Assembly: GCF_001898805.1 (NCBI RefSeq)
Contig: NZ_MKVJ01000004.1
Location: 1 to 39,210, forward strand
DNA length: 39,210 nucleotides
Source: Leifsonia sp. 71-9
GTDB lineage: Bacteria > Actinomycetota > Actinomycetes > Actinomycetales > Microbacteriaceae
Direction of reading: 5' to 3'
Positions 16,141-23,615 of this stretch are shown here, piece by piece (the first letter of the stretch is position 1; each line of letters begins with the position of its first letter). A program made the position numbers and the translations under genes. The notes beneath the pieces were generated by a model that had not been told where the DNA came from, did not search any database, and saw only the letters and a list, made by a program, of their open reading frames with translations.

Positions 16141-16444
16141 ACGTCCTTCGGAGGGGATTCGGAGGGTGACGGGTCCGGGATGCTTCCACGGTACGCCTGT
16201 TAGCTATGCGCCACCTGGACGGGGGCCACCGCGCGGCGTACCGTCGCGAGAGTTCCGCAGGATTCCGCGGATCGCGCGCGTGCGTTCGCCCCTCGCGAAC
16301 GTGCGCCTGAGCGCGATCCCCGCGTTGCTCAAAGACGCGCACCGGGTGTAACTTTGCACTCTCCGCAAAAATCTTCACGACTCTCACACCGATGTGACGC
16401 CCGCGCACCGGGCGTCTCGCTTTCGACTCTCGACTCGGAGCTCA
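16141..16444. other. Divergent intergenic region with nested hairpin
   Basis: This 304-base gap separates the TIG-amidase gene (minus) from the MFS exporter (plus), so it must hold both promoters. A nested inverted repeat is visible: outer arms GGATCGCGC (16269-16277) and GCGCGATCC (16311-16319), inner arms CGTTCGC (16283-16289) and GCGAACG (16295-16301). The 100 bases before the exporter are less G+C-rich (16345-16375), and the promoter probably lies there, but I cannot point to one -35/-10 pair. A -10-like TAGCTA (16206-16201) occurs on the minus strand. No gene is visible. Confidence 0.4.
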
Positions 16445-18574
16445 ATGTCCAGCACTGCCCCCGCGGCGCCCGCCGCACCCAAACCGATCATGTCGCACCG
16501 ACAGATCCTCTTCGTGATCTTCGGTCTCATGGCCGGCATGTTCCTCTCGGCCCTCGACCAGACGGTCGTCGGCACGGCCATCCGCACCATCGGCGACGAC
16601 CTGCACGGTCTGAGCCAGCAGGCGTGGGTGACCACCGCATACCTCATCGTCTCGACCATCGCGACGCCCATCTACGGCAAGCTCTCCGACATCTTCGGCC
16701 GGCGCCCGCTGTTCATCTTCGCGATCGTCGTCTTCATCATCGGCTCGATCCTCGCCAGCTTCTCGACCTCCATGATCGAGCTGGCGGCGTTCCGCGCCAT
16801 CCAGGGCCTCGGCGCCGGTGGTCTGATGTCGATGCCGCTGGCGATCATGGGCGACATGCTCGCTCCCCGCGAGCGCGCCAAGTACCAGGGCTACTTCCTC
16901 GCCGTCTTCGGCATCTCGAGCCTCATCGGCCCGCTGGTCGGCGGCCTGTTCGCCGGCGCGAACCAGATCCTCTGGATCGCCGGATGGCGCTGGGTGTTCC
17001 TCGTCAACGTGCCGATCGGCCTCATCGCCCTCGCGATGGTCCTGCGGTTCCTGCACCTGCCCAAGCGCGAGCGCGGTTCGGTGCGGATCGACTGGTGGGG
17101 CGCGACGGCCGTCGTGGTCGCCCTCGTCCCGCTGCTCCTCGTCGCAGAAGAGGGCCGCGACTGGGGCTGGGACAGCGTGGGGGCCATCGGCTGCTACGTG
17201 CTCGGCGCCATCGGCATCCTGGCCTTCATCCTCATCGAGATGCGCATGAAGGACGACGCGCTCATCCCGCTGAAGCTGTTCCGCTCGAACACCTTCTCGA
17301 TGGCCACCATCATCGGCGTCTTCGTCGGCTTCGGGATGTTCGGCGCGATGCTGACCCTCCCGCTGTACCTGCAGCTGGTGCTCGGCGCGACCCCGACCGA
17401 GTCGGGTCTGCAGATGCTCCCGATGATCCTCGGTCTGATGATCTCGTCGATCGCCTCCGGCCAGATCATCGCGCGCACCGGCCACTACCGTCAGTTCCCG
17501 ATCATCGGCACCGCGCTGCTCTCGGGCGGATTCTTCTACCTGACGTTCATCAAGTACGACTACTCGTACTGGTTCATCGCCGGCGCGATGCTGCTCATCG
17601 GCCTCGGCCTCGGCCAGCTCATGCAGACCCTCACGATCGCCAGCCAGAACTCGGTCGGCGTGCGGGACATGGGCGTCGCGACCAGTGCCTCCACGTTCTT
17701 CCGCCAGATCGGTGGAACGCTCGGCACCGCTGTGCTCCTCTCGCTGCTGTTCACGGTCATGCCGAGCAACATCAAGACGTCCCTGGCGGACGAGCCGACG
17801 CTGAACAGCGCGCTGAACGCGGCGCTCGACCCGGCCGTGGCCCAGGCTCCCGAGAACAAGCAGATCATGGAGCAGAGCTACAACAAGATCGTCACGGAGC
17901 TCGAGGACAAGACGAAGTCGGGCATCCAGTCGGGCGTCACCAAGGCGCAGGACGCGGCCAAGCAGGCCGTGGCCGACGCCGTGGCCGCCGGCCAGATCCC
18001 GGCCGCCGCCCAGGAGCAGGCGACCGCGGCCGCCGTCGAGAAGGCGACCGCAGCGGCGGGCACCGCGATCACGGCGAAGGCCCCGTACGCCTCCGTCGCC
18101 CCCGACGGCACCGTCACGCTCGACTTCTCGAACGACACCGTGCGTCAGAACTTCGTCGACTCGGTGGCCCCCACGCTGTCGAGCACCCTGAAGAAGTCGA
18201 CCGCGGCGACCGGCAGCGGCAACCTCGACGACACGTCGTTCCTGAACGACGCCGACCCGCGTCTGGCCAAGCCGTTCCTGGTGGGCTTCAACGCCTCCGC
18301 GATCCAGGTCTACTGGGTGGCTCTGATCGTGGTCCTGATAGCGTTCGTGCTCACCTGGTTCTTCAAGACCCCGCCGCTGCGCGCGAAGTCGGCGCTGCAG
18401 GAGGCCGCGGACGCGAAGGCCGAGAAGGACGAGGCCGACCGGCGCGAGGAGGAGAACGAGGATGTCGGCATCCTCGCCAGCCGCGCGGCCGCCGAGGTCG
18501 GCGCGCTGATCGAGCCGGGGGCGGACACCGCCTCGCTGCGCGCTCAGCGACCGCAGACCTCCGCGGGCGAGTAG
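16445..18574 (+). CDS. DHA2-type MFS exporter with large extracytoplasmic insert
   Basis: The 709-residue protein is an EmrB/QacA-type drug:H+ antiporter with 14 predicted helices. Family motifs include SALDQTVVGTAIRTI (motif D1), GKLSDIFGRRPLF (motif A) and GLGAGGLMSMP, GISSLIGPLVGGLF (motif C). It is about 170 residues longer than usual. The extra part, about 438-612, lies between helices 13 and 14, on the outside by family topology. It is hydrophilic, Ala-rich and helical, followed by a more beta-like stretch (YASVAPDGTVTLDFS). The cytoplasmic tail is charged and coiled-coil-like (EAADAKAEKDEADRREEE). I chose the ATG at 16445 with GGAG five bases upstream. The substrate is unknown. The gene is convergent with the CPA1 antiporter, 15 bases away. 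Confidence 0.93.
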   Translation: MSSTAPAAPAAPKPIMSHRQILFVIFGLMAGMFLSALDQTVVGTAIRTIGDDLHGLSQQAWVTTAYLIVSTIATPIYGKLSDIFGRRPLFIFAIVVFIIGSILASFSTSMIELAAFRAIQGLGAGGLMSMPLAIMGDMLAPRERAKYQGYFLAVFGISSLIGPLVGGLFAGANQILWIAGWRWVFLVNVPIGLIALAMVLRFLHLPKRERGSVRIDWWGATAVVVALVPLLLVAEEGRDWGWDSVGAIGCYVLGAIGILAFILIEMRMKDDALIPLKLFRSNTFSMATIIGVFVGFGMFGAMLTLPLYLQLVLGATPTESGLQMLPMILGLMISSIASGQIIARTGHYRQFPIIGTALLSGGFFYLTFIKYDYSYWFIAGAMLLIGLGLGQLMQTLTIASQNSVGVRDMGVATSASTFFRQIGGTLGTAVLLSLLFTVMPSNIKTSLADEPTLNSALNAALDPAVAQAPENKQIMEQSYNKIVTELEDKTKSGIQSGVTKAQDAAKQAVADAVAAGQIPAAAQEQATAAAVEKATAAAGTAITAKAPYASVAPDGTVTLDFSNDTVRQNFVDSVAPTLSSTLKKSTAATGSGNLDDTSFLNDADPRLAKPFLVGFNASAIQVYWVALIVVLIAFVLTWFFKTPPLRAKSALQEAADAKAEKDEADRREEENEDVGILASRAAAEVGALIEPGADTASLRAQRPQTSAGE

Positions 18575-18589
18575 CGCCGCACCAGCAGC

Positions 18590-19906
18590 TCAGCCTCGAT
18601 GGCCGTCGTCCCCCGGGACGGCGGCCATCGTCGTGCCGGGAGTCATCCGGCGCAGCACCAGCGGTGCGGCGACGCCGTGCAGCAGGATGCTGCCCACGAC
18701 GGTCAGCACCGTGACGCCCAGCACGTCGCCGCTGTCCGCCTCCGGGAGGCGGTTGAAGGCGAGCAGGCCGAACACGATCGACGCCGTCCCCCGCGGCCCC
18801 ATGAGTCCCAGGAAGGTCCGGTCGCGCCATCCGATCGGGGAGCCGAGCATCGCCAGGTAGACCGGCACCGCGCGGAACGCGGTGAGCGCCAGCACGGCGA
18901 TCACCAGCAGGCGCCAGTCGATGCCCTCCGCGATGACCGCCGTCGTCATGCCGCCGAGGATGAACCAGACGAAGTTGGAGGCGACGGCGCTGGCCTCCTC
19001 CACGAGCAGGAGCTCCTCGTGCGGCACCGAGCGCAGCTCCGTGCGCCGCGTGCGCGCCACGCGGTAGATCACGCCCGCCACGAACGCCGCGACGAAGCCG
19101 TTGGCGCCGAGGCCGTGGAGGGTCGCGACGCCGTAGGCGAGCAGCGGCGTGAGGAGTGTGACGAAGCGGATGCCGGTCGAGTCCGCCCAGCCGCGGCGCG
19201 CGGCCCAGCGGGTCAGGAGGCCGAGCGCGCCTCCCAGCAGCACCCCGACCGCGACGGCGGAGACCGTGGCGGGCACGGCCCCGAAGAAGGCGTCGAAGAA
19301 GTCCGTAAAGTCCTTCTCCAGCTGGGTCTCGTCGCCCGCGGCCTCCCCGCCCGTGTCGACGATGCGGAGGAGCGTCGGGAGCGCCACGGCGATGGCCAGC
19401 GACATCCCGAACACCGGCGAGACGAGGCCGTCGTTGTAGCCGCTCTCGACGTTGAGGATGCGCCGGACGCGGGCCGGGATGCGCTCGGAGCGCAGCAGCG
19501 CGGTGGCCGGCGCGAAGTCGGTCGGCATCACGATGCAGGCGATGACGATGAGCACGAAGACGCCGGTCTGCGGCAGCAGCCAGACCCCGGCGAGGACGAC
19601 GAGCGCGAGCGAGAGCGGCAGCGCGATGAGCACGAGGCGGGCCAGGGAGCGCCCCTCGCCGCCGAAGAGGCCGCCGCGCACCTCGCACGCGTCGACGAAG
19701 AGCAGGACGGCCAGGATGAGCTCCACCACGTGCTGGGCCACGTCGCTGTCGATGGCGGCGGTGAAGGCGGACACGTTCGGCAGGACCACCAGCGCGCCGA
19801 GGGCGGCGAGACCGGCCGGCCCCGCGATGCCGACCCGGTCGAACCGGTGGGCGACGAGCGACCAGAGCGCGACGGCGGCGAACCCGATGAGGATGATGAT
19901 CGGCAT
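18590..19906 (-). CDS. CPA1-family cation:proton antiporter
   Basis: The 438-residue membrane protein has about 12 helices and the features of NhaP-type Na+(K+)/H+ antiporters: ACIVMPTDFAPATALL (with Thr-Asp as in the family Thr-Asp-Pro motif), ILNVESGYNDGLVSPVFG (family NxESxxNDG) and GPRGTASIVFGLLAF (family GxRG). It probably exports Na+ or K+ in exchange for protons and so controls pH and salt balance. A hydrophilic loop near 180-195 (GGEAAGDETQLEKD) is acidic. No C-terminal regulatory (TrkA-C or cNMP) domain is present. The start is ATG at 19906 with GAGGGGAG upstream. The gene is single, convergent with the MFS exporter and divergent from the sugar ABC operon. Confidence 0.9.
   Translation of the reverse strand: MPIIILIGFAAVALWSLVAHRFDRVGIAGPAGLAALGALVVLPNVSAFTAAIDSDVAQHVVELILAVLLFVDACEVRGGLFGGEGRSLARLVLIALPLSLALVVLAGVWLLPQTGVFVLIVIACIVMPTDFAPATALLRSERIPARVRRILNVESGYNDGLVSPVFGMSLAIAVALPTLLRIVDTGGEAAGDETQLEKDFTDFFDAFFGAVPATVSAVAVGVLLGGALGLLTRWAARRGWADSTGIRFVTLLTPLLAYGVATLHGLGANGFVAAFVAGVIYRVARTRRTELRSVPHEELLLVEEASAVASNFVWFILGGMTTAVIAEGIDWRLLVIAVLALTAFRAVPVYLAMLGSPIGWRDRTFLGLMGPRGTASIVFGLLAFNRLPEADSGDVLGVTVLTVVGSILLHGVAAPLVLRRMTPGTTMAAVPGDDGHRG
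18601..18626. terminator. Hairpin shared by the convergent transporter genes
   Basis: GGCCGTCGTCCC (18601-18612) and GGGACGGCGGCC (18615-18626) pair at 11 of 12 positions. The hairpin lies 27 bases after the MFS stop and inside the last codons of the antiporter gene, so it could stop transcription from both sides. There is no U-run. Confidence 0.4.
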
Positions 19907-20089
19907 CCACGGTCTCCCCTCGTCGTCGTCCAGTCTGCTCGGCGGCGGGGAGGCTGCTCCACCGGGACACGAGGCGGATCAGGTCACGATTAGGTCACGG
20001 CCGAACGCGGGGCAGCGCGGAGTCCCGCGGAATTCCGCGACGCCCAGTTCCCCGTCTTTTCAACGGTGAGAGCGCGACCACGGTTGCGC

Positions 20090-20119
20090 TTGACATTGCC
20101 ACCGGAGTCGTTCTAGATT
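20090..20119 (+). promoter_or_regulatory. Promoter of the sugar ABC operon
   Basis: TTGACA (20090-20095) and TAGATT (20114-20119) are 18 bases apart. Transcription should start near 20126, just before the first operator. The remaining part of the 19907-20089 gap holds an imperfect operator half site (GTGAGAGCGC, 20066-20075) but no gene. Confidence 0.75.
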
Positions 20120-20131
20120 CTCCAGCAACGC

Positions 20132-20147
20132 GTGAGAGCGCTCTCAC
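20132..20147. promoter_or_regulatory. LacI/CebR-type operator 1
   Basis: GTGAGAGCGCTCTCAC is a perfect 16-bp palindrome with the central CG typical of LacI-family sites, and is close to the Streptomyces CebR site TGGGAGCGCTCCCA. It lies just downstream of the promoter, so a bound repressor would block transcription. Confidence 0.85.
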
Positions 20148-20157
20148 GGTCGCGAAC

Positions 20158-20171
20158 TGAGAGCGCTCTCA
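20158..20171. promoter_or_regulatory. LacI/CebR-type operator 2
   Basis: TGAGAGCGCTCTCA repeats the core of operator 1. The centres are 25 bp apart. Both are probably bound by the LacI regulator encoded at the end of the same operon (25125-26147). Confidence 0.85.
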
Positions 20172-20214
20172 CAGCGCCTCATCAGACCCAGCACACACCA
20201 CAAGGGAGTGAACC

Positions 20215-21540
20215 GTGAAGCTTTCACGACGCACCAAGGTCGCGGCCGCCATTGCCGGCGCCGCGTCCTTCGCCCTCCTCGCCGCCGGCTGCTCATCGAG
20301 CGGCAGCGACGGCGGGAGCAGCTCTGACCCGATCACGCTGACCGTCACGACGTTCGGCACGATGGGCTTCGACAAGCTCTACTCGCAGTACGAGAAGGAG
20401 CACCCGAACATCAAGATCAAGGCGACCAACATCGACACCGGTGACAACGCCCTGACCGACTGGCAGACCAAGGAGGCGGCCGGCAGCGGCCTCCCCGACG
20501 TCCAGGCGGTCGAGGAGGGCTGGCTGTCCAAGGTCATGCAGGTCTCCGACCAGTTCAACGACCTCAAGGACTACGGCGCCGACACGATCAAGGACCGCTG
20601 GGTCGACTGGAAACTGAAGCAGGCCACCGACAAGGACGGCCGCATCATCGGCTACGGCACCGACATCGGGCCGGAGGGCCTCTGCTACAACAGCAAGCTC
20701 TTTGCCGCGGCCGGTCTGCCGAGCGACCGCGACTCCGTCGCCAAGCTCTTCGGCGGCGACGACGCCACCTGGGCCGACTACTTCAAGGTGGGCGAGCAGT
20801 ACAAGGCGGCCACCGGCAAGGCGTTCTACGACCAGTCCGGCTTCCTCTGGAACGCCATGGTGAACCAGCAGCCCGAGGGCTACTACACCAAGGCCGGCAA
20901 GCTCAACATCGAGAACAACTCCGACCTCAAGGCGCTGTGGGGCCAGCTGGCCGACGGCGCCGCGGCCGGCCTCTCCTCCAACCAGACCCAGTGGGACTGG
21001 GGCAAGGGCAAGGCCTTCACCGACGGCTCGTTCGCCACGTTCGTCTGCCCGGGCTGGATGCTCGGCGTCGTCAAGGGCCAGGTCGAGGCGGGCGGCGGCA
21101 ACGCCGACACCGGCTGGGACTTCGCCAACGTGTTCCCGGGCGGCGCGGCCAACTGGGGCGGCTCGTTCCTGACCGTGCCGAAGCAGTCGAAGCACCCGAA
21201 GGAGGCGGCCGACCTCGCCGCCTGGCTGACCACCGCGAAGTCGCAGGTCGCCACCTTCCAGGCCGCCGGCACCTTCCCGTCGGTGACCGCGGCGCAGAGC
21301 GACCCCGGCGTGACCGGTGAGAGCGACCTCACGAAGTTCTTCGACAACGCTCCGATCGGTCAGATCCTCGCCGAGCGCGCGAAGGGCGTCGTCGCCCAGT
21401 ACAAGGGCCCGGACGACTCCGTCATCCAGTCGCAGGTCTTCGGCCCGTCCGTCCAGGAGCTCGACTCCGGCAAGGCGAACGGCGACCAGGCCTGGGCCAA
21501 CGCCATGACGCTGCTGAACCAGCTGGTCGTCAACAAGTAG
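20215..21540 (+). CDS. Sugar ABC transporter substrate-binding lipoprotein
   Basis: The 441-residue protein has a lipoprotein signal peptide with lipobox LAAGC (Cys26) and a family 1 extracellular solute-binding fold (MalE/CebE-like): ITLTVTTFGTMGFDKLYSQYE at the N-terminus of the mature part, then hinge segments such as YGTDIGPEGLCYN and the aromatic-rich FYDQSGFLWNAMV. It is anchored outside the membrane and hands sugar to the permeases encoded next. Together with the GH1 enzyme downstream, cellobiose or another beta-glucoside/oligosaccharide is the likely ligand. The start is ATG-like GTG-free: ATG at 20215 follows GGGAG by six bases. It is the first gene of the operon, and a strong hairpin after it (21553-21586) may raise its level above that of the permeases. 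Confidence 0.93.
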   Translation: MKLSRRTKVAAAIAGAASFALLAAGCSSSGSDGGSSSDPITLTVTTFGTMGFDKLYSQYEKEHPNIKIKATNIDTGDNALTDWQTKEAAGSGLPDVQAVEEGWLSKVMQVSDQFNDLKDYGADTIKDRWVDWKLKQATDKDGRIIGYGTDIGPEGLCYNSKLFAAAGLPSDRDSVAKLFGGDDATWADYFKVGEQYKAATGKAFYDQSGFLWNAMVNQQPEGYYTKAGKLNIENNSDLKALWGQLADGAAAGLSSNQTQWDWGKGKAFTDGSFATFVCPGWMLGVVKGQVEAGGGNADTGWDFANVFPGGAANWGGSFLTVPKQSKHPKEAADLAAWLTTAKSQVATFQAAGTFPSVTAAQSDPGVTGESDLTKFFDNAPIGQILAERAKGVVAQYKGPDDSVIQSQVFGPSVQELDSGKANGDQAWANAMTLLNQLVVNK

Positions 21541-21552
21541 GCACCACCCTCC

Positions 21553-21586
21553 CGGGCCCCCGCCGCTCACCGGCGGCGGGGGCCCG
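21553..21586 (+). terminator. Intercistronic hairpin after the binding-protein gene
   Basis: CGGGCCCCCGCCG (21553-21565) and CGGCGGGGGCCCG (21574-21586) form a perfect 13-bp G+C stem with an 8-base loop, 12 bases after the stop codon. There is no U-run. Such hairpins in sugar ABC operons stop decay from the 3' side or cause partial termination, giving more binding protein than permease. Confidence 0.7.
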
Positions 21587-21619
21587 CACCCCGCACGACC
21601 CGACCCACCGGAGATCCGC

Positions 21620-22732
21620 ATGACAACCGTCACCCGCCAGGAGACCGCCGCCGCGGCCCGGCGCGACCGGGATGCGCGCAACGCGCTCACCTTCAAGCAG
21701 AAGCTCAACCGTTTCGACGTCAAGGCGTCGCCGTACTTCTACGTGGCGCCGTTCTTCATCCTGTTCGGCCTCGTCGGGCTGTTCCCGCTGGTCTACACGT
21801 TCGTCGTGTCGCTGAACAACTGGAACCTGCTCACCGGCCCCGGCGAGTGGGTCGGCTTCAGCAACTACCTCACCGAGCTGAAGGACCCGTTCTTCTGGAA
21901 CTCGCTCTTCAACACCCTCAGCATCTTCCTGCTCTCGGCCATCCCGCAGCTGATCGGCGCCGTCTTCATCGCGGCCATCCTCGACCAGAACATCCGCGCC
22001 AAGACGTTCTGGCGGATGAGCGTCCTGCTCCCCTACGTGGTCACCCCCGTCGCCGTCACGCTGATCTTCTCGAGCGCGTTCGACGAGAAGTACGGGCTGA
22101 TCAACAACATGCTCCAGGCGATCGGCCTCGACCCCGTGATGTGGAAGACCGAGACGTTCCCGTCGCACGTCGCCATCGCGACGATGGTCAACTGGCGCTG
22201 GACCGGCTACAACGCGCTCATCCTGCTCGCCGCCATGCAGGCCGTGCCGCGCGACATCCACGAGTCCGCCTCCCTCGACGGCGCGGGCGCCTTCCGCCGC
22301 TTCTTCTCGATCACGCTGCCGAGCATCCGCCCGACCATGATCTTCGTCATCATCACGGCGACCATCGGCGGCCTCCAGATCTTCACCGAGCCGAAGCTGT
22401 TCAACCCGTCGAGCGCGGTGCCCGGCGGCCCGCAGCGGCAGTACCAGACCACCGTGCTCTACCTGTGGGACATGGCCTTCAACCGGCAGAACTTCGGCAA
22501 GGCCTCCGCGATCGCGTGGATGCTGTTCCTGCTGATCGTGCTGTTCGGCCTCCTGAACTTCTTGATCTCACGCCGCATCGCCTCCACCGAGGCGCGGCTG
22601 CACACGAAACGGACGGCGAAGCGGCTCGCGCGCAGCCGGGCCGCCGCATCCCGCACCGGCATCGACAGCGGCGACTCCACCGCCGAGGGCGCCCGCGCTC
22701 TCGCCGCCGCCAGCGAGGAGAAGAACCTGTGA
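21620..22732 (+). CDS. Sugar ABC transporter permease (MalF/CebF-like)
   Basis: The 370-residue inner-membrane protein has about six helices. The cytoplasmic EAA loop that docks the ATPase is ESASLDGAGAFRRFFSITLP. A basic N-terminus precedes the first helix (YFYVAPFFILFGLVGLFPLV), and the C-terminal tail of about 55 residues is Arg/Ala-rich. The start is ATG at 21620 with GGAG ten bases upstream. The stop overlaps the GTG start of the next permease as GTGA (22729-22732), so the two subunits are translated in a coupled way. No ATP-binding subunit is encoded in the operon, as in actinobacterial systems that use a shared MsiK-type ATPase. Confidence 0.94.
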   Translation: MTTVTRQETAAAARRDRDARNALTFKQKLNRFDVKASPYFYVAPFFILFGLVGLFPLVYTFVVSLNNWNLLTGPGEWVGFSNYLTELKDPFFWNSLFNTLSIFLLSAIPQLIGAVFIAAILDQNIRAKTFWRMSVLLPYVVTPVAVTLIFSSAFDEKYGLINNMLQAIGLDPVMWKTETFPSHVAIATMVNWRWTGYNALILLAAMQAVPRDIHESASLDGAGAFRRFFSITLPSIRPTMIFVIITATIGGLQIFTEPKLFNPSSAVPGGPQRQYQTTVLYLWDMAFNRQNFGKASAIAWMLFLLIVLFGLLNFLISRRIASTEARLHTKRTAKRLARSRAAASRTGIDSGDSTAEGARALAAASEEKNL

Positions 22733-23613
22733 CCACGACCGCCTCCAAGCCGCGGACGACCGCCGCGCAGCGCCCGCCGAAGCGCAAGGCCCTCGGCATC
22801 GACCGGCGCCCCGGCTTCCTCACCTACGGCATCCTGTTCGTCCTCTTCGTCGGCAGCGCCTACCCGCTCTGGTGGTCGGCGGTCGCCGGCTCCAGCGACA
22901 GCACCGTCCTGACCGCTACCTGGCCGCCGCTGCTGCCGGGCGGGCAGTTCTGGAAGAACGTCGGCGAGGTGCTCGGGACCGTGCCGTTCTGGCAGGCGCT
23001 CGGCAACTCGATCATCGTCTCCACCGTCATCACCGTCTCGGTCGTGCTGTTCTCGACGCTCGCCGGCTACGCCTTCGCCAAGCTGCGCTTCCGCGGCCGC
23101 GAGGGGCTCATGGTGTTCGTGATCGCGACGCTGGCGGTCCCGACGCAGCTCGGCATCATCCCCCTCTTCATGGTGATGAAGCAGTTCGGCTGGACCGGGA
23201 CGCTCGGAGCGGTGATCGTGCCGACCCTCGTCACCGCGTTCGGCGTGTTCTTCATGCGCCAGTACCTCGTCGACGTGATCCCCGAGGAGCTGATCGAGGC
23301 GGCCCGCGTCGACGGCGCCAGCATGATCCGCACCTTCTGGCACGTCGGGGTCCCGGCCGCGCGGCCCGCCATGGCGATCCTCGGCCTCTTCACCTTCATG
23401 ACGGCCTGGACCGACTACCTCTGGCCGCTGCTCGTCGCCCCGCAGAACCCCACCCTGCAGGTCGCCCTCAGCCAGCTGCAGTCCGCCAAGTACGTCGACT
23501 ACTCGATCGTGCTCGCCGGCGCGGTGCTCGCGACCATCCCCCTGCTCATCCTCTTCGTGCTCGCCGGCCGGCAGCTGGTCTCCGGCATCATGGCCGGCGC
23601 GGTGAAAGGCTAA
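22729..23613 (+). CDS. Sugar ABC transporter permease (MalG/CebG-like)
   Basis: The 294-residue protein is the second membrane subunit. Its EAA loop is EELIEAARVDGASMIRTFWHV. Helices include TYGILFVLFVGSAYPLWWS at the N-terminus and VLATIPLLILFVLAGRQLV at the C-terminus, ending in the family-typical GIMAGAVKG. The first 28 residues are basic and cytoplasmic. The start is GTG at 22729, within the stop of the preceding permease. The GH1 gene begins two bases after this stop. Together with the binding protein it forms the import complex, with energy supplied by an ATPase encoded elsewhere. Confidence 0.94.
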   Translation: MTTTASKPRTTAAQRPPKRKALGIDRRPGFLTYGILFVLFVGSAYPLWWSAVAGSSDSTVLTATWPPLLPGGQFWKNVGEVLGTVPFWQALGNSIIVSTVITVSVVLFSTLAGYAFAKLRFRGREGLMVFVIATLAVPTQLGIIPLFMVMKQFGWTGTLGAVIVPTLVTAFGVFFMRQYLVDVIPEELIEAARVDGASMIRTFWHVGVPAARPAMAILGLFTFMTAWTDYLWPLLVAPQNPTLQVALSQLQSAKYVDYSIVLAGAVLATIPLLILFVLAGRQLVSGIMAGAVKG

Positions 23614-23615
23614 GA

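Noticed and set aside
12235-16203. A plus-strand open frame of 1322 codons
   Set aside because: It lies antisense to the phosphatase, VanY-like and amidase genes and partly over ppk2 in another frame. Long spurious frames are normal in DNA this rich in G+C, and the translation is Arg/Gly/Asp-rich without domains.
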